DNA from: Rathayibacter sp. VKM Ac-2804
Lineage (GTDB): Bacteria > Actinomycetota > Actinomycetes > Actinomycetales > Microbacteriaceae
Direction of reading: 5' to 3'
DNA length: 64,000 bases
Assembly (NCBI RefSeq): GCF_009866655.1
Contig: NZ_CP047420.1
Span: 992,001 to 1,056,000 of the forward strand
This document shows positions 18,373 through 26,210 of the stretch, one piece after another (positions within the stretch are counted from its first letter, which is position 1; each line of letters begins with the position of its first letter). A model generated the notes under the pieces. The model ran no database searches. It saw only the letters and a list, made by a program, of their open reading frames with translations, and was not told where the DNA came from. A program made the position numbers and the translations under genes.

Positions 18373-19454
18373 GCGAGGCGAGCGACGTGAGCGGGGAGAG
18401 TTCCGTGAGTGCCGCGCTGTCCACGCCCTGCCCGAACTGCGGCGAGCCGGTCTCGACCGGCGACGCCTTCTGCGAGGCCTGCGGGACGACGCTGATCGTC
18501 CCGGCCGCCGCGGCCGCCCCGCCCGCCGCCGGATCCGAGGGCCCGACCGCCTGCCTGCACTGCGGGGGAGCGATCGCCGACGACGGCTACTGCGAGCAGT
18601 GCGGTCAGCGCGCCCCGACCGAGCGCGAGCACTGGGCGGAGGCGCCGCACCCGCTGGTCGGCGGCGTCTGCGACCGCGGGATCCGCCACGCGGCCAACGA
18701 GGACGCGATGGCGATCGGCGCGACCGCCGGCGAGGACGGCGGGCTGCGGACCGCGCTGCTGGTGGTCTGCGACGGCGTCTCCTCGACCCCCGACTCCGAC
18801 GCCGCCTCGCTCGCCGCGGCCCGCGCCGCACTGAGTGCGCTGCGCAGCGAGGTCGGCGGCGAGGTGCACGGCGCCGAGCGCTGGGGCGCGCTGCTGCAGA
18901 TGGCGGTCGCGCGCGCCTCCGGAGCGATCGACGCCGCGGTGCCGGAGAAGCGCGACAACCCGCCCTCCTGCACCTTCACCGCGGCGATCCTCGACGGCGC
19001 GCTGCTGGTCACCGGCAACGTCGGCGACAGCCGCAGCTACTGGATCCCCGACGCGGGCCCCGCCCGGCAGCTGACCGTCGACGACTCCTGGGCGCAGGAG
19101 CAGATCGCCTCGGGCGTGCCCCGCGCCGAGGCCGAGTCCGCGCCCGACGCGCACGCCATCACCAAGTGGCTGGGCGCCGACGCGCACGACGAGTCGCCGA
19201 CCCTGGGCTCCACGGTGCTCGACGAGCCGGGCTGGGTGCTCGTCTGCTCCGACGGCCTGTGGAACTACGCCTCGCCCGCCGAGGAGCTCGCGGCCGTCCT
19301 GCACGACGCGGTCGCCCGCGTCGGCGACGACCCGGTCGCGCTGGCGGAGGCCCTCGTCGCCTGGGCGAACGAGCGCGGCGGCCAGGACAACATCACGGCG
19401 GCCCTGGCGCGCTTCGCCCCGGGCGGGGACCAGACGCCCCACGCGGACGAGTAG
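18369..19454 (+). CDS. PP2C-family Ser/Thr phosphatase with N-terminal zinc ribbons
   Basis: A 361-residue protein with a GTG start overlapping pknG. Two zinc ribbons lie at about 18-40 (CPNCG, CEACG) and 58-80 (CLHCG, CEQCG). The PP2C domain follows, with metal-binding Asp residues in HAANEDAM, VVCDGVSS, VCSDGLWN and GGQDNITAAL. It presumably reverses PknG phosphorylation. It has no membrane segment, unlike PstP. It closes the operon; the next feature is a REP-like repeat. Confidence 0.93.
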   Translation: MSEASDVSGESSVSAALSTPCPNCGEPVSTGDAFCEACGTTLIVPAAAAAPPAAGSEGPTACLHCGGAIADDGYCEQCGQRAPTEREHWAEAPHPLVGGVCDRGIRHAANEDAMAIGATAGEDGGLRTALLVVCDGVSSTPDSDAASLAAARAALSALRSEVGGEVHGAERWGALLQMAVARASGAIDAAVPEKRDNPPSCTFTAAILDGALLVTGNVGDSRSYWIPDAGPARQLTVDDSWAQEQIASGVPRAEAESAPDAHAITKWLGADAHDESPTLGSTVLDEPGWVLVCSDGLWNYASPAEELAAVLHDAVARVGDDPVALAEALVAWANERGGQDNITAALARFAPGGDQTPHADE

Positions 19455-19472
19455 GCCGCCTGCGGCTGCCTG

Positions 19473-19512
19473 CATGCTGATCGAGTAGGCCGCTCGCGGC
19501 CGTATCGAGATC
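19473..19512 (+). repeat. REP-like palindromic repeat, single copy
   Basis: One copy of the roughly 40-bp element seen at 13 places in this window: CATGCTGATCGAGTA, a GC-rich hairpin core (here GGCCGC/GCGGCC), then GTATCGAGATC. It lies between the PP2C stop and the dehydrogenase gene. Confidence 0.75.
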
Positions 19513-19600
19513 CACCCGTGCCGCTCCGTCCACCCGGGATCCCTTTCGCTGGACAGATCCGCGCCTCGCGTCCGCCCGCTCGCCACCTACCCTCGACCCC

Positions 19601-21118
19601 ATGAGCATCGCCGAGTCGCCCGCCACCTCGCTGTCCACCGTCGGCCACTGGATCGACGGCGCCCCCTCGCCGTCGTCGTCCGGCCGCACCGCGCCCGTGT
19701 ACGACCCGGCGCTCGGCGTCGCGACCAAGGAGGTCGCGCTGGCCGACGCCGCCGAGATCGACGCGGCCGTCGCCTCCGCCAAGGCCGCGTTCCCCGCCTG
19801 GCGCGACACCTCGCTGGCCAAGCGCCAGCAGATCGTGTTCAAGTTCCGCGAGCTGCTCGAGGCGAAGAAGGGCGAGCTCGCCGAGATCATCACCTCCGAG
19901 CACGGCAAGGTCCTCTCCGATGCGATGGGCGAGATCACCCGCGGCCAGGAGGTCGTCGAGTTCGCGACCGGGCTCGCGCACCACCTCAAGGGCGAGTACT
20001 CGGAGCAGGTCTCCACCGGCGTCGACGTGTACTCGACGAAGCAGCCGCTGGGCGTCGTCGGCATCATCTCGCCGTTCAACTTCCCCGCGATGGTGCCGAT
20101 GTGGTTCTTCCCGATCGCCATCGCCGCGGGCAACACCGTCGTCGTGAAGCCGTCCGAGAAGGACCCGTCGGCGGCGATCTGGCTCGGTGCGCTCTGGAAG
20201 GAGGCCGGCCTCCCCGACGGCGTCTTCACCGTCCTGAACGGCGACAAGGTCGCGGTCGACGGCCTCCTCGAGCACCCGGACGTGAAGTCGATCTCCTTCG
20301 TCGGCTCCACCCCGATCGCCCAGTACGTCTACGAGACCGGCACCCGCCACGGCAAGCGCGTTCAGGCGCTCGGCGGGGCGAAGAACCACATGCTGGTGCT
20401 GCCGGACGCGGACCTCGACCTGGTCGCGGACTCCGCCATCAACGCCGGCTTCGGCTCGGCCGGCGAGCGCTGCATGGCGATCTCGGTCGTCGTCGCCGTC
20501 GAGCCGGTCGCCGACGAGCTGATCGCCAAGATCCAGGAGCGCGCCGCGACCCTGCGGATCGGCGACGGGCGTCGCGGCTGCGACATGGGACCGCTGGTCA
20601 CCGAGGCGCACCGCGACAAGGTCGCCTCCTACATCGCGATCGCGGAGGAGGACGGCGCGAAGGTCGTCGTCGACGGCCGCGGCATCGAGGTCGACGGCGA
20701 CGAGAACGGCTTCTGGCTCGGGCCGACCCTGCTGGACGACGTCCCGATCACCTCGAAGGCCTACACCGAGGAGATCTTCGGCCCGGTCCTCTCCATCGTC
20801 CGCGTGCAGTCGTACGAGGAGGGCGTCGCGCTGATCAACAACGGCGCCTTCGGCAACGGCACCGCGATCTTCACCAACGACGGCGGGGCGGCTCGCCGGT
20901 TCCAGAACGAGGTCGAGGTCGGGATGATCGGCATCAACGTGCCGATCCCTGTGCCGGTCGCCACCTTCTCGTTCGGCGGCTGGAAGTCGTCGCTCTTCGG
21001 TGACACCAAGGCCCACGGCGCGGAGGGCGTCCGCTTCTTCACGCAGCAGAAGGCGATCACGAGCCGCTGGCTCGACCCGTCGCACGGCGGCATCAACCTC
21101 GGTTTCCCTCAGAACTGA
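19601..21118 (+). CDS. mmsA: CoA-acylating methylmalonate-semialdehyde dehydrogenase
   Basis: A 505-residue NAD-dependent aldehyde dehydrogenase. The MMSDH-type features are SPFNFPAMVPMWFFPIAIA, the cofactor-binding VKPSEKDPSA and the catalytic Cys in GSAGERCMAIS. There is no general-base Glu where hydrolytic ALDHs have it, which fits CoA acylation. It converts malonate semialdehyde or methylmalonate semialdehyde to acetyl- or propionyl-CoA. A PucR regulator and a class III aminotransferase follow, suggesting beta-alanine or related omega-amino-acid catabolism, although valine or inositol use cannot be excluded. The start lacks a strong ribosome site. Confidence 0.92.
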   Translation: MSIAESPATSLSTVGHWIDGAPSPSSSGRTAPVYDPALGVATKEVALADAAEIDAAVASAKAAFPAWRDTSLAKRQQIVFKFRELLEAKKGELAEIITSEHGKVLSDAMGEITRGQEVVEFATGLAHHLKGEYSEQVSTGVDVYSTKQPLGVVGIISPFNFPAMVPMWFFPIAIAAGNTVVVKPSEKDPSAAIWLGALWKEAGLPDGVFTVLNGDKVAVDGLLEHPDVKSISFVGSTPIAQYVYETGTRHGKRVQALGGAKNHMLVLPDADLDLVADSAINAGFGSAGERCMAISVVVAVEPVADELIAKIQERAATLRIGDGRRGCDMGPLVTEAHRDKVASYIAIAEEDGAKVVVDGRGIEVDGDENGFWLGPTLLDDVPITSKAYTEEIFGPVLSIVRVQSYEEGVALINNGAFGNGTAIFTNDGGAARRFQNEVEVGMIGINVPIPVPVATFSFGGWKSSLFGDTKAHGAEGVRFFTQQKAITSRWLDPSHGGINLGFPQN

Positions 21119-21123
21119 GCGGG

Positions 21124-21186
21124 CCGCGAGATGCCACTTAGGAGCGACTTCTACGGCGTGTCCTGCTCACAAGTGGCATCTCGCGG
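21124..21186. terminator. long inverted repeat between converging mmsA and pucR genes
   Basis: A perfect 16-bp inverted repeat (21124-21139 with 21171-21186), with a 31-base spacer and further partial G/C pairing outside. It sits six bases after the mmsA stop in a convergent gap, so bidirectional termination is the simplest reading. No T tract follows and the loop is long. Confidence 0.6.
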
Positions 21187-21238
21187 GGCCCCCGCACGCC
21201 GACCATCGCAAGGTCGAGCGCAACCGGCGAATCGCGTG

Positions 21239-22846
21239 TCAGCGATTCGTCGTGGACGGACGTGCGTCGCTCTGTGGGGCGTCCCCCTCTCGCTCGGCCG
21301 ACCGCGGCCGATCGACGACGGAGGAGGAGACCGGCGCCGAGAAGCACAGCGCCAGCCAGAGCTCCGTGCGCGCGTCCACGTCGTCCAGGTCGACGCCCAG
21401 CGCCCGCTCGATCGCGGTGACGCGGTTCCGCAGCGTGTGCCGGTGCACGCCGAGTTCGCGGGCCGCCGGCTCCCACGCGCCGTTGCAGCGGAGCCAGACG
21501 CGGGCGCTCTCGAGCAGCACCCCGCCCTCGGGGGTGAGCAGCGGCGCGAGCAGCCGCCGGGCGAGGGGCTCCGCACCGGCCGCGGTGAGCAGGCCGCGCA
21601 TCCCCCGCGCCGACACGTCCTCGAAGCGGAGCAGCGGATGCTCCGCCGTCGCCCGATCGGCCGCGCGCCGGGCCTCCACGAGCCCCCGGTCCACCTCCGA
21701 CCACGCGACCGGCGCCGACGCGCCGGCCTGCGCGCCGTGCCGCTCCAGCACGCCCGCGATCAGCTCCAGGTCGTCCGCGCCCGTGATCACCACGAGCGCC
21801 CCGTCGCGCTCGGCGAAGAACAGCCGCGACCCGTTCTCCTCCGCGAACACCTCCAGCTCGTCGAGCAGCGAGTCGCCGCGCACCGGCTCGCTCAGCACAC
21901 TCACCCGGACCGGCTCGGCAGGCAGCGTCCCCCACAGCTGCCGGGCGGTGCGCGCCGCGACGTCGAAGGCCCCTGCGGCCAGCAGCTCGAGCAGCCCCGA
22001 GCGCAGCTGCCGCCGCGAGGTGTCGAGGGCGCGCCGCTGCTCCAGCGCGATGCTCGCGAGTCCGATCACGCTCGCGACCAGGTCGTTGCCGGCCGGGTCG
22101 AGCGGAGTGCCGGTGCCGACCGCGAGCACGCCGCGCAGGTGATCGCGCTGCCCGAGGGTCTGCAGCGTCACGCCGCCGCCGTCGTCCAGGCGCAGCCCGG
22201 CGCGGCTGCCCCGCGCGAGCGCGTGCCGCACCGCCGCGGCGACCGAGCGCTCCGCACCCGCCGGCACGTCGAGCCGCGTCGGCAGGTGCACCCGCTGCCC
22301 GACCGCGTCGTAGAGCGCGACCCAGCAGTCGAGCTGGCGCTCGAGCTCGGAGAGGATCGCGGCGAGGCCGTCGGGCCGCAGCGCCGCCCGCGCGACCCTG
22401 CGCTGCGCCTCCAGCGACCACTCCAGCCGCTCGCGCTGCTCGCGCGAGATGACGTCCGCGACGAAGCGGATGATCCCCATGAACGGGGTCAGCTCGGCGA
22501 CCTCGAGCAGCGGCAGCCCCTGCCGGGCGCAGGCCGCGACGAGCGGCGCGGGCACCTCGTCGTGCACGATGCCCGTCGCGAAGCCCAGGGCCCGGATGCC
22601 GCGGCCGCGCAGGCGCGCCACGTACGCCTCCGAGAAGTCGGCCCCCTGCGTGCCCGGGCTCTGCTCGAAGTGCACGCCGTCGGTGAGCAGCAGCTGCCCC
22701 GATTCGAGCCACGGCGTCGGGTCGACGAGATCGGAGGAGTGCGCCCAGACCAGCGGGGCGTCGAGCGCCGCCTCGTCGTGCACGCCTGCGAGGACGTGGA
22801 GGCGGAACGCCGGCTCGGCGAGCAGGTCGCGGACGGTCGCGGGCAC
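21239..22846 (-). CDS. PucR-family transcriptional regulator
   Basis: A 535-residue regulator with an N-terminal PucR domain (VRDLLAEPAFRLHVLAG, then DPTPWLESGQLLLTDG), a central GAF-like region and a C-terminal PucR helix-turn-helix (LLESARVWLRCNGAWEPAAREL, then GVHRHTLRNRVTAIERALG). GTG 22846 follows GAGGGAG at good spacing. Reading stays open far upstream, but that part is antisense to the aminotransferase gene. It is divergent from the aminotransferase and convergent with mmsA, so it probably regulates this catabolic set. Confidence 0.92.
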   Translation of the reverse strand: MPATVRDLLAEPAFRLHVLAGVHDEAALDAPLVWAHSSDLVDPTPWLESGQLLLTDGVHFEQSPGTQGADFSEAYVARLRGRGIRALGFATGIVHDEVPAPLVAACARQGLPLLEVAELTPFMGIIRFVADVISREQRERLEWSLEAQRRVARAALRPDGLAAILSELERQLDCWVALYDAVGQRVHLPTRLDVPAGAERSVAAAVRHALARGSRAGLRLDDGGGVTLQTLGQRDHLRGVLAVGTGTPLDPAGNDLVASVIGLASIALEQRRALDTSRRQLRSGLLELLAAGAFDVAARTARQLWGTLPAEPVRVSVLSEPVRGDSLLDELEVFAEENGSRLFFAERDGALVVITGADDLELIAGVLERHGAQAGASAPVAWSEVDRGLVEARRAADRATAEHPLLRFEDVSARGMRGLLTAAGAEPLARRLLAPLLTPEGGVLLESARVWLRCNGAWEPAARELGVHRHTLRNRVTAIERALGVDLDDVDARTELWLALCFSAPVSSSVVDRPRSAEREGDAPQSDARPSTTNR

Positions 22847-22858
22847 GGGCGGCTCCCT

Positions 22859-22884
22859 CAGAATTCGACGTTCTGTCCATCGTA
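22859..22884 (-). promoter_or_regulatory. candidate pucR promoter and operator
   Basis: On the minus strand TACGAT (22884-22879) fits the TANNNT -10 pattern. Just downstream lies an inverted repeat, CAGAA/TTCTG, separated by seven bases (22859-22875). It is in the 99-base divergent gap between pucR and the aminotransferase gene. No clear -35 is visible. This is inference from position and symmetry only. Confidence 0.4.
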
Positions 22885-22945
22885 GGGCGGAGGCTTCGAC
22901 AAAGCGGGCCGCCCGCGACGGGGCGCCGCGCGGCACGATGGAGGC

Positions 22946-24289
22946 ATGACGCTCTCGGACACGACACCCTCGGACACGACTCCCACCGGCAGCACCAACG
23001 CCTCCGTCACCGCCGCCGACCGCTCCCGGGTCTTCCACTCCTGGTCCGCGCAGGGCGCGCTGAACCCGCTGCCGATCGCCGGCGGCCTCGGCGCCGAGGT
23101 CTGGGACGTCGACGGCACCCGCTACCTCGACTTCTCCAGCCAGCTCGTCAACGTCAACATCGGCTACCAGCACCCCAAGGTCGTCGCCGCGATCCAGGCG
23201 CAGGCCGCCGTCCTCACCACCGTCGGCCCGGCCTTCGCGAACGAGACCCGGGCCGAGGCGGCGCGCCTGATCACCGAGCGCGCGCCCGAGGGCTTCGAGA
23301 AGGTCTTCTTCACCAACGGCGGCGCGGACGCCAACGAGAACGCGATCCGGATGGCGCGGCTCTACACCGGTCGCGACAAGATCGTCTCCTTCTACCGCTC
23401 GTACCACGGCAACACCGGCGCCGCGATCGTCTCGACCGGCGACTGGCGCCGCATCCCCAACGAGTACGCCCGCGGGCACGTCCACGCCTTCGGCCCCTAC
23501 CTCTACCGCTCCGAGTTCTGGGCGGAGACGCCCGAGCAGGAGTGCGAGCGCGCGCTGCACCACCTCGAGCGCGTCGTCCAGGCCGAGGGCCCGGAGTCGA
23601 TCGCGGCGCTGCTGCTCGAGACGATCCCCGGCACGGCCGGCATCCTGACGCCGCCTCCCGGCTACCTCGCCGGCGTGCGGGCGCTCGCCGACCGCTACGG
23701 CATCCTGCTCATCCTCGACGAGGTGATGGCCGGCTTCGGCCGCACCGGCGAGTGGTTCGCCTTCGACGCCTTCGACGTCCGACCCGACCTGGTCACCTTC
23801 GCCAAGGGCGTCAACTCGGGCTACGTGCCGATCGGAGGCGTCGTCATCGACGACCCGATCGCTCACCACTTCGACGAGCGCGTCTTCCCGGGCGGGCTCA
23901 CCTACTCCGGTCACCCGCTCGCCGCGGCGAGCGTCGTCGCGACCCTCGAGGCCATGGCGGAGGAGGGCATCGTCGACAACGCGAAGACCATCGGCTCCGA
24001 GCACCTCGCCCCCGGCCTGGCCGCCCTCGAGGCGAAGCACGACCTGATCGGCGAGGTCCGCGGCTCCGGCGTCTTCTGGGCGCTCGAGCTCGTGAGCGAC
24101 CGCGCCACCCGCGAGCCGCTGCCCGCCGCCGCCGTCGGCCGCCTGAAGGCCGACCTGCTGTCCCGCGGCCTGCTGCCCTTCACGGCCGACAACCGCATCC
24201 ACGTCGTCCCGCCCGCCGTGGTCACCCCCGCCGAGGTCGCCCGCGGCCTCGCGATCCTCGACGACGCCCTGACGGCCTTCAGCGGCTGA
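22946..24289 (+). CDS. class III pyridoxal-phosphate aminotransferase (omega-amino acid type)
   Basis: A 447-residue class III aminotransferase. Landmarks are FFTNGGADANENAIRMAR (cofactor loop), FYRSYHGNT, LILDEVMAGFGRTG with the PLP-ring Asp, and the Schiff-base Lys in TFAKGVNSGYVPIGG. The family transfers terminal amino groups of beta-alanine, GABA, taurine or similar to pyruvate or 2-oxoglutarate. Its neighbour mmsA would use malonate semialdehyde from beta-alanine. The substrate is not determinable from motifs alone. Confidence 0.92.
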   Translation: MTLSDTTPSDTTPTGSTNASVTAADRSRVFHSWSAQGALNPLPIAGGLGAEVWDVDGTRYLDFSSQLVNVNIGYQHPKVVAAIQAQAAVLTTVGPAFANETRAEAARLITERAPEGFEKVFFTNGGADANENAIRMARLYTGRDKIVSFYRSYHGNTGAAIVSTGDWRRIPNEYARGHVHAFGPYLYRSEFWAETPEQECERALHHLERVVQAEGPESIAALLLETIPGTAGILTPPPGYLAGVRALADRYGILLILDEVMAGFGRTGEWFAFDAFDVRPDLVTFAKGVNSGYVPIGGVVIDDPIAHHFDERVFPGGLTYSGHPLAAASVVATLEAMAEEGIVDNAKTIGSEHLAPGLAALEAKHDLIGEVRGSGVFWALELVSDRATREPLPAAAVGRLKADLLSRGLLPFTADNRIHVVPPAVVTPAEVARGLAILDDALTAFSG

Positions 24290-24296
24290 CCCGCCG

Positions 24297-24335
24297 GGTC
24301 TCGAGACGCCGCTCCGCGGCTACTCGACCAGCATG
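24297..24335 (-). repeat. REP-like palindromic repeat, single copy (reverse orientation)
   Basis: The reverse-orientation copy (GGTCTCGAGACGCCGC core, ending ACTCGACCAGCATG) just after the aminotransferase stop. With the copy at 25320 it flanks the ZIP transporter gene in opposite orientations. Confidence 0.75.
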
Positions 24336-24496
24336 CTTCTGCCCCGACCACCGGCCGGCGGTCCTCCGAACCACCCGGCCACGCACAAGCCGTATCCGGG
24401 AATCCGCGTGCCAGCGGACTCCCGTCGGCGTACGCGAGACGCTCTGCGGAACGCGCGCGGCACTCCGCCGACCGCGAGACGCCGCCCCGCGGCGTC

Positions 24497-25243
24497 CTAG
24501 GAAGCGGAGTGCAGCGCGAACGCCGTGATGAACCCGAGGACGGCGTACAGCCCCGTCAGCACGTCGTCCCGGTCGAACGCCTCCGGGATCATCGTGTTCG
24601 AGATCATCGCGAGGATCGCGCCGGCCGCGACCGTCGTCACGAACGCCACGACCGCTCCCGGTGCGCTCGCGAAGACGAGGAAGCCGACGAGCGCGGCGAT
24701 CGCGGAGAGCGCGGCGATGCCACCCCAGACGGTGAAGACGTAGCGGGCGGAACGGCCGTCGGCCTTCATGCCGACGGTCGAGGACAGGCCCTCGGGCAGG
24801 TTCGAGATCGCCACCGCCGCCACGATCGGCACGCTGATCGCCGCTCCCGCACCGCCCTGTGCCACGGAGAGGCCGAGCACGATCGACTCGGGGATCCCGT
24901 CGATCAGGGCGCCCGCGGCGATCGCGGTGCCGCCGCCGGCGGAGCCCGAGCCCTTCGCGCTCTTGCGGTTCCCGGCCCCGGCGCGGGTGAGCAGCGCGTC
25001 CGCCCCGACGAAGACCACGGCGCCGGCGAGCGTGCCGAGGACGGTCGGCAGGAGTCCGCCGTCGTCGGCCGCCTCCTGCACCAGCTCGTAGGCGAGCGCC
25101 GAGATGAGCACCCCGGCGCCGAACGCCGAGATCGCGGCGGTCAGCTTGGGCGGGACGCGGACGAACCAGGCGAGCGCCGCTCCGACGAGGAGGGTCGCTC
25201 CGCCGATGGCGCCGCTGAGCAGCGCGAGGGACCAGGGGGGCAC
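24497..25243 (-). CDS. ZIP-family divalent metal transporter
   Basis: A 248-residue membrane protein with about eight helices. The paired ZIP metal-site helices are clear: ALIDGIPESIVLG (helix IV, His replaced by Asp relative to HxxxE forms) and ISNLPEGLSS (helix V, Asn and Glu). A short Gly/Ser/Lys loop near 93-105 replaces the usual His-rich loop. It resembles the ZIP clade found across Actinobacteria; the substrate is probably Zn or another divalent metal. The start is GTG 25243. Confidence 0.88.
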   Translation of the reverse strand: MPPWSLALLSGAIGGATLLVGAALAWFVRVPPKLTAAISAFGAGVLISALAYELVQEAADDGGLLPTVLGTLAGAVVFVGADALLTRAGAGNRKSAKGSGSAGGGTAIAAGALIDGIPESIVLGLSVAQGGAGAAISVPIVAAVAISNLPEGLSSTVGMKADGRSARYVFTVWGGIAALSAIAALVGFLVFASAPGAVVAFVTTVAAGAILAMISNTMIPEAFDRDDVLTGLYAVLGFITAFALHSAS

Positions 25244-25319
25244 GGCGCCCAGCCTGTCAGGCGGACGCAGGCCGCGGAGCGGGGTTGACGGAGCTCGGAC
25301 TCGCGCGGCTGAGCGCGCT

Positions 25320-25358
25320 CATGCTGGTCGAGTAGCCCCGCAGGGGCGTCTCGAGACC
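25320..25358 (+). repeat. REP-like palindromic repeat, single copy
   Basis: Forward-orientation copy with core GCCCCGCAGGGGC, upstream of the ZIP gene in the gap before the GH114-like lipoprotein. Confidence 0.75.
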
Positions 25359-25409
25359 CACCGTCGCCGGCACGACGGGTCTGCGGGCTCGTCCTTCGAC
25401 ACAGCCTCC

Positions 25410-26198
25410 TCAGCAGCGCTCCGAGACGTACCCCTCGTCCTCCGGCGTCAGCAGGTCGCGGTCGCGCAGCAGCACGCCGATGCCGTCGCCGCGTGCGCAC
25501 GCCCGCGCGAACACCGCGTCCGCGTCGTCGACGTCCGTGTACTCCACCTCGTAGACCCGCTCGCCGTAGACGTCCCTGTAGGCGTCGCACTCCGCGAACA
25601 CCTCGCACTCCTCCGTGATCGCGAAGTCGAAGCCGAGGCCGCGCATCTCCTCCGCGCGCTCGGCTGCGTTCTTCTGCCCGATCGCGAGCCCGGCCCGGTG
25701 CGCGGCCTCGACGAGGCCGCGGGCGAACGCCGCGGTGTCGTCGTCGGTGAGCAGCCCCTCGGAGCGGGTGGCGGAGTCGAGGTTGTCGGCCTCGACGGCG
25801 TCGAAGCCGCTCTCGGCGCAGCCCTCCAACCACGGCCCGACCACCTCGAGCAGGGCGTCCCGCTTGGCCTCCGTCGACACGTCGAGCAGCGTCTCGTCCG
25901 GCCAGTCCGGATCCGTGATCGGCTCCCCGTCGGCGTCCCGCAGCAGCAGGTCGGGGCGCGACTCCCACTCCGCCTCCTCGCCGGGCTGCGTCTGGAAGGC
26001 GTTGACGTAGCAGACCGAGTACACGCCGGGCGCGGGCTCGGCCTCACGATCGCGGACGACGAGCTCGACGCCGTCGGCCGGCGGGTAGCTCCCGCCGAGC
26101 TGGTAGTCGAAGCCCGCGCCGGCCGGGGGAGGGGCCGACTGTCCGACGGTTGCTGCGCATCCGGCGAGGAGGAGGGCCGTCGCGGCCAGGCAGCACAA
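25410..26198 (-). CDS. GH114-like (endo-alpha-1,4-polygalactosaminidase family) lipoprotein
   Basis: About 262 residues. A hydrophobic leader ends in the lipobox LLAGC. The TIM-barrel GH114 signature follows: QLGGSYPP, VCYVNAFQT, then GCAESGFDAVEADNLD with paired acids and AIGQKNAAE. Family members hydrolyse galactosaminogalactan-like polymers, although many are uncharacterised. The start is unclear: no ATG or GTG precedes the leader and TTG 26198 is the only conventional candidate. That leaves only 12 bases to the divergent vWA gene and gives a leader without positive charge. Confidence 0.75.
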   Translation of the reverse strand: MCCLAATALLLAGCAATVGQSAPPPAGAGFDYQLGGSYPPADGVELVVRDREAEPAPGVYSVCYVNAFQTQPGEEAEWESRPDLLLRDADGEPITDPDWPDETLLDVSTEAKRDALLEVVGPWLEGCAESGFDAVEADNLDSATRSEGLLTDDDTAAFARGLVEAAHRAGLAIGQKNAAERAEEMRGLGFDFAITEECEVFAECDAYRDVYGERVYEVEYTDVDDADAVFARACARGDGIGVLLRDRDLLTPEDEGYVSERC

Positions 26199-26204
26199 TA
26201 AACT
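26199..26204 (+). promoter_or_regulatory. -10 element for a probably leaderless vWA-FHA transcript
   Basis: TAAACT matches TANNNT and stands six bases before ATG 26211, the spacing typical of leaderless actinobacterial mRNAs. There is no Shine-Dalgarno sequence between them. On the opposite strand TATTGT (26200-26195) could serve the divergent lipoprotein, so the two promoters would overlap. Confidence 0.55.
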
Positions 26205-26210
26205 GGCCGA

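Noticed and set aside
15745..18831. Long minus-strand reading frame of 1028 codons
   Set aside because: Antisense to pknG and the phosphatase; low-complexity Arg/Gly composition, no domains, typical of high-GC antisense openness.
22847..24202. Upstream extension of the PucR reading frame to 24,202
   Set aside because: It is antisense to the aminotransferase gene and has no family similarity; GTG 22846 has a good ribosome site.
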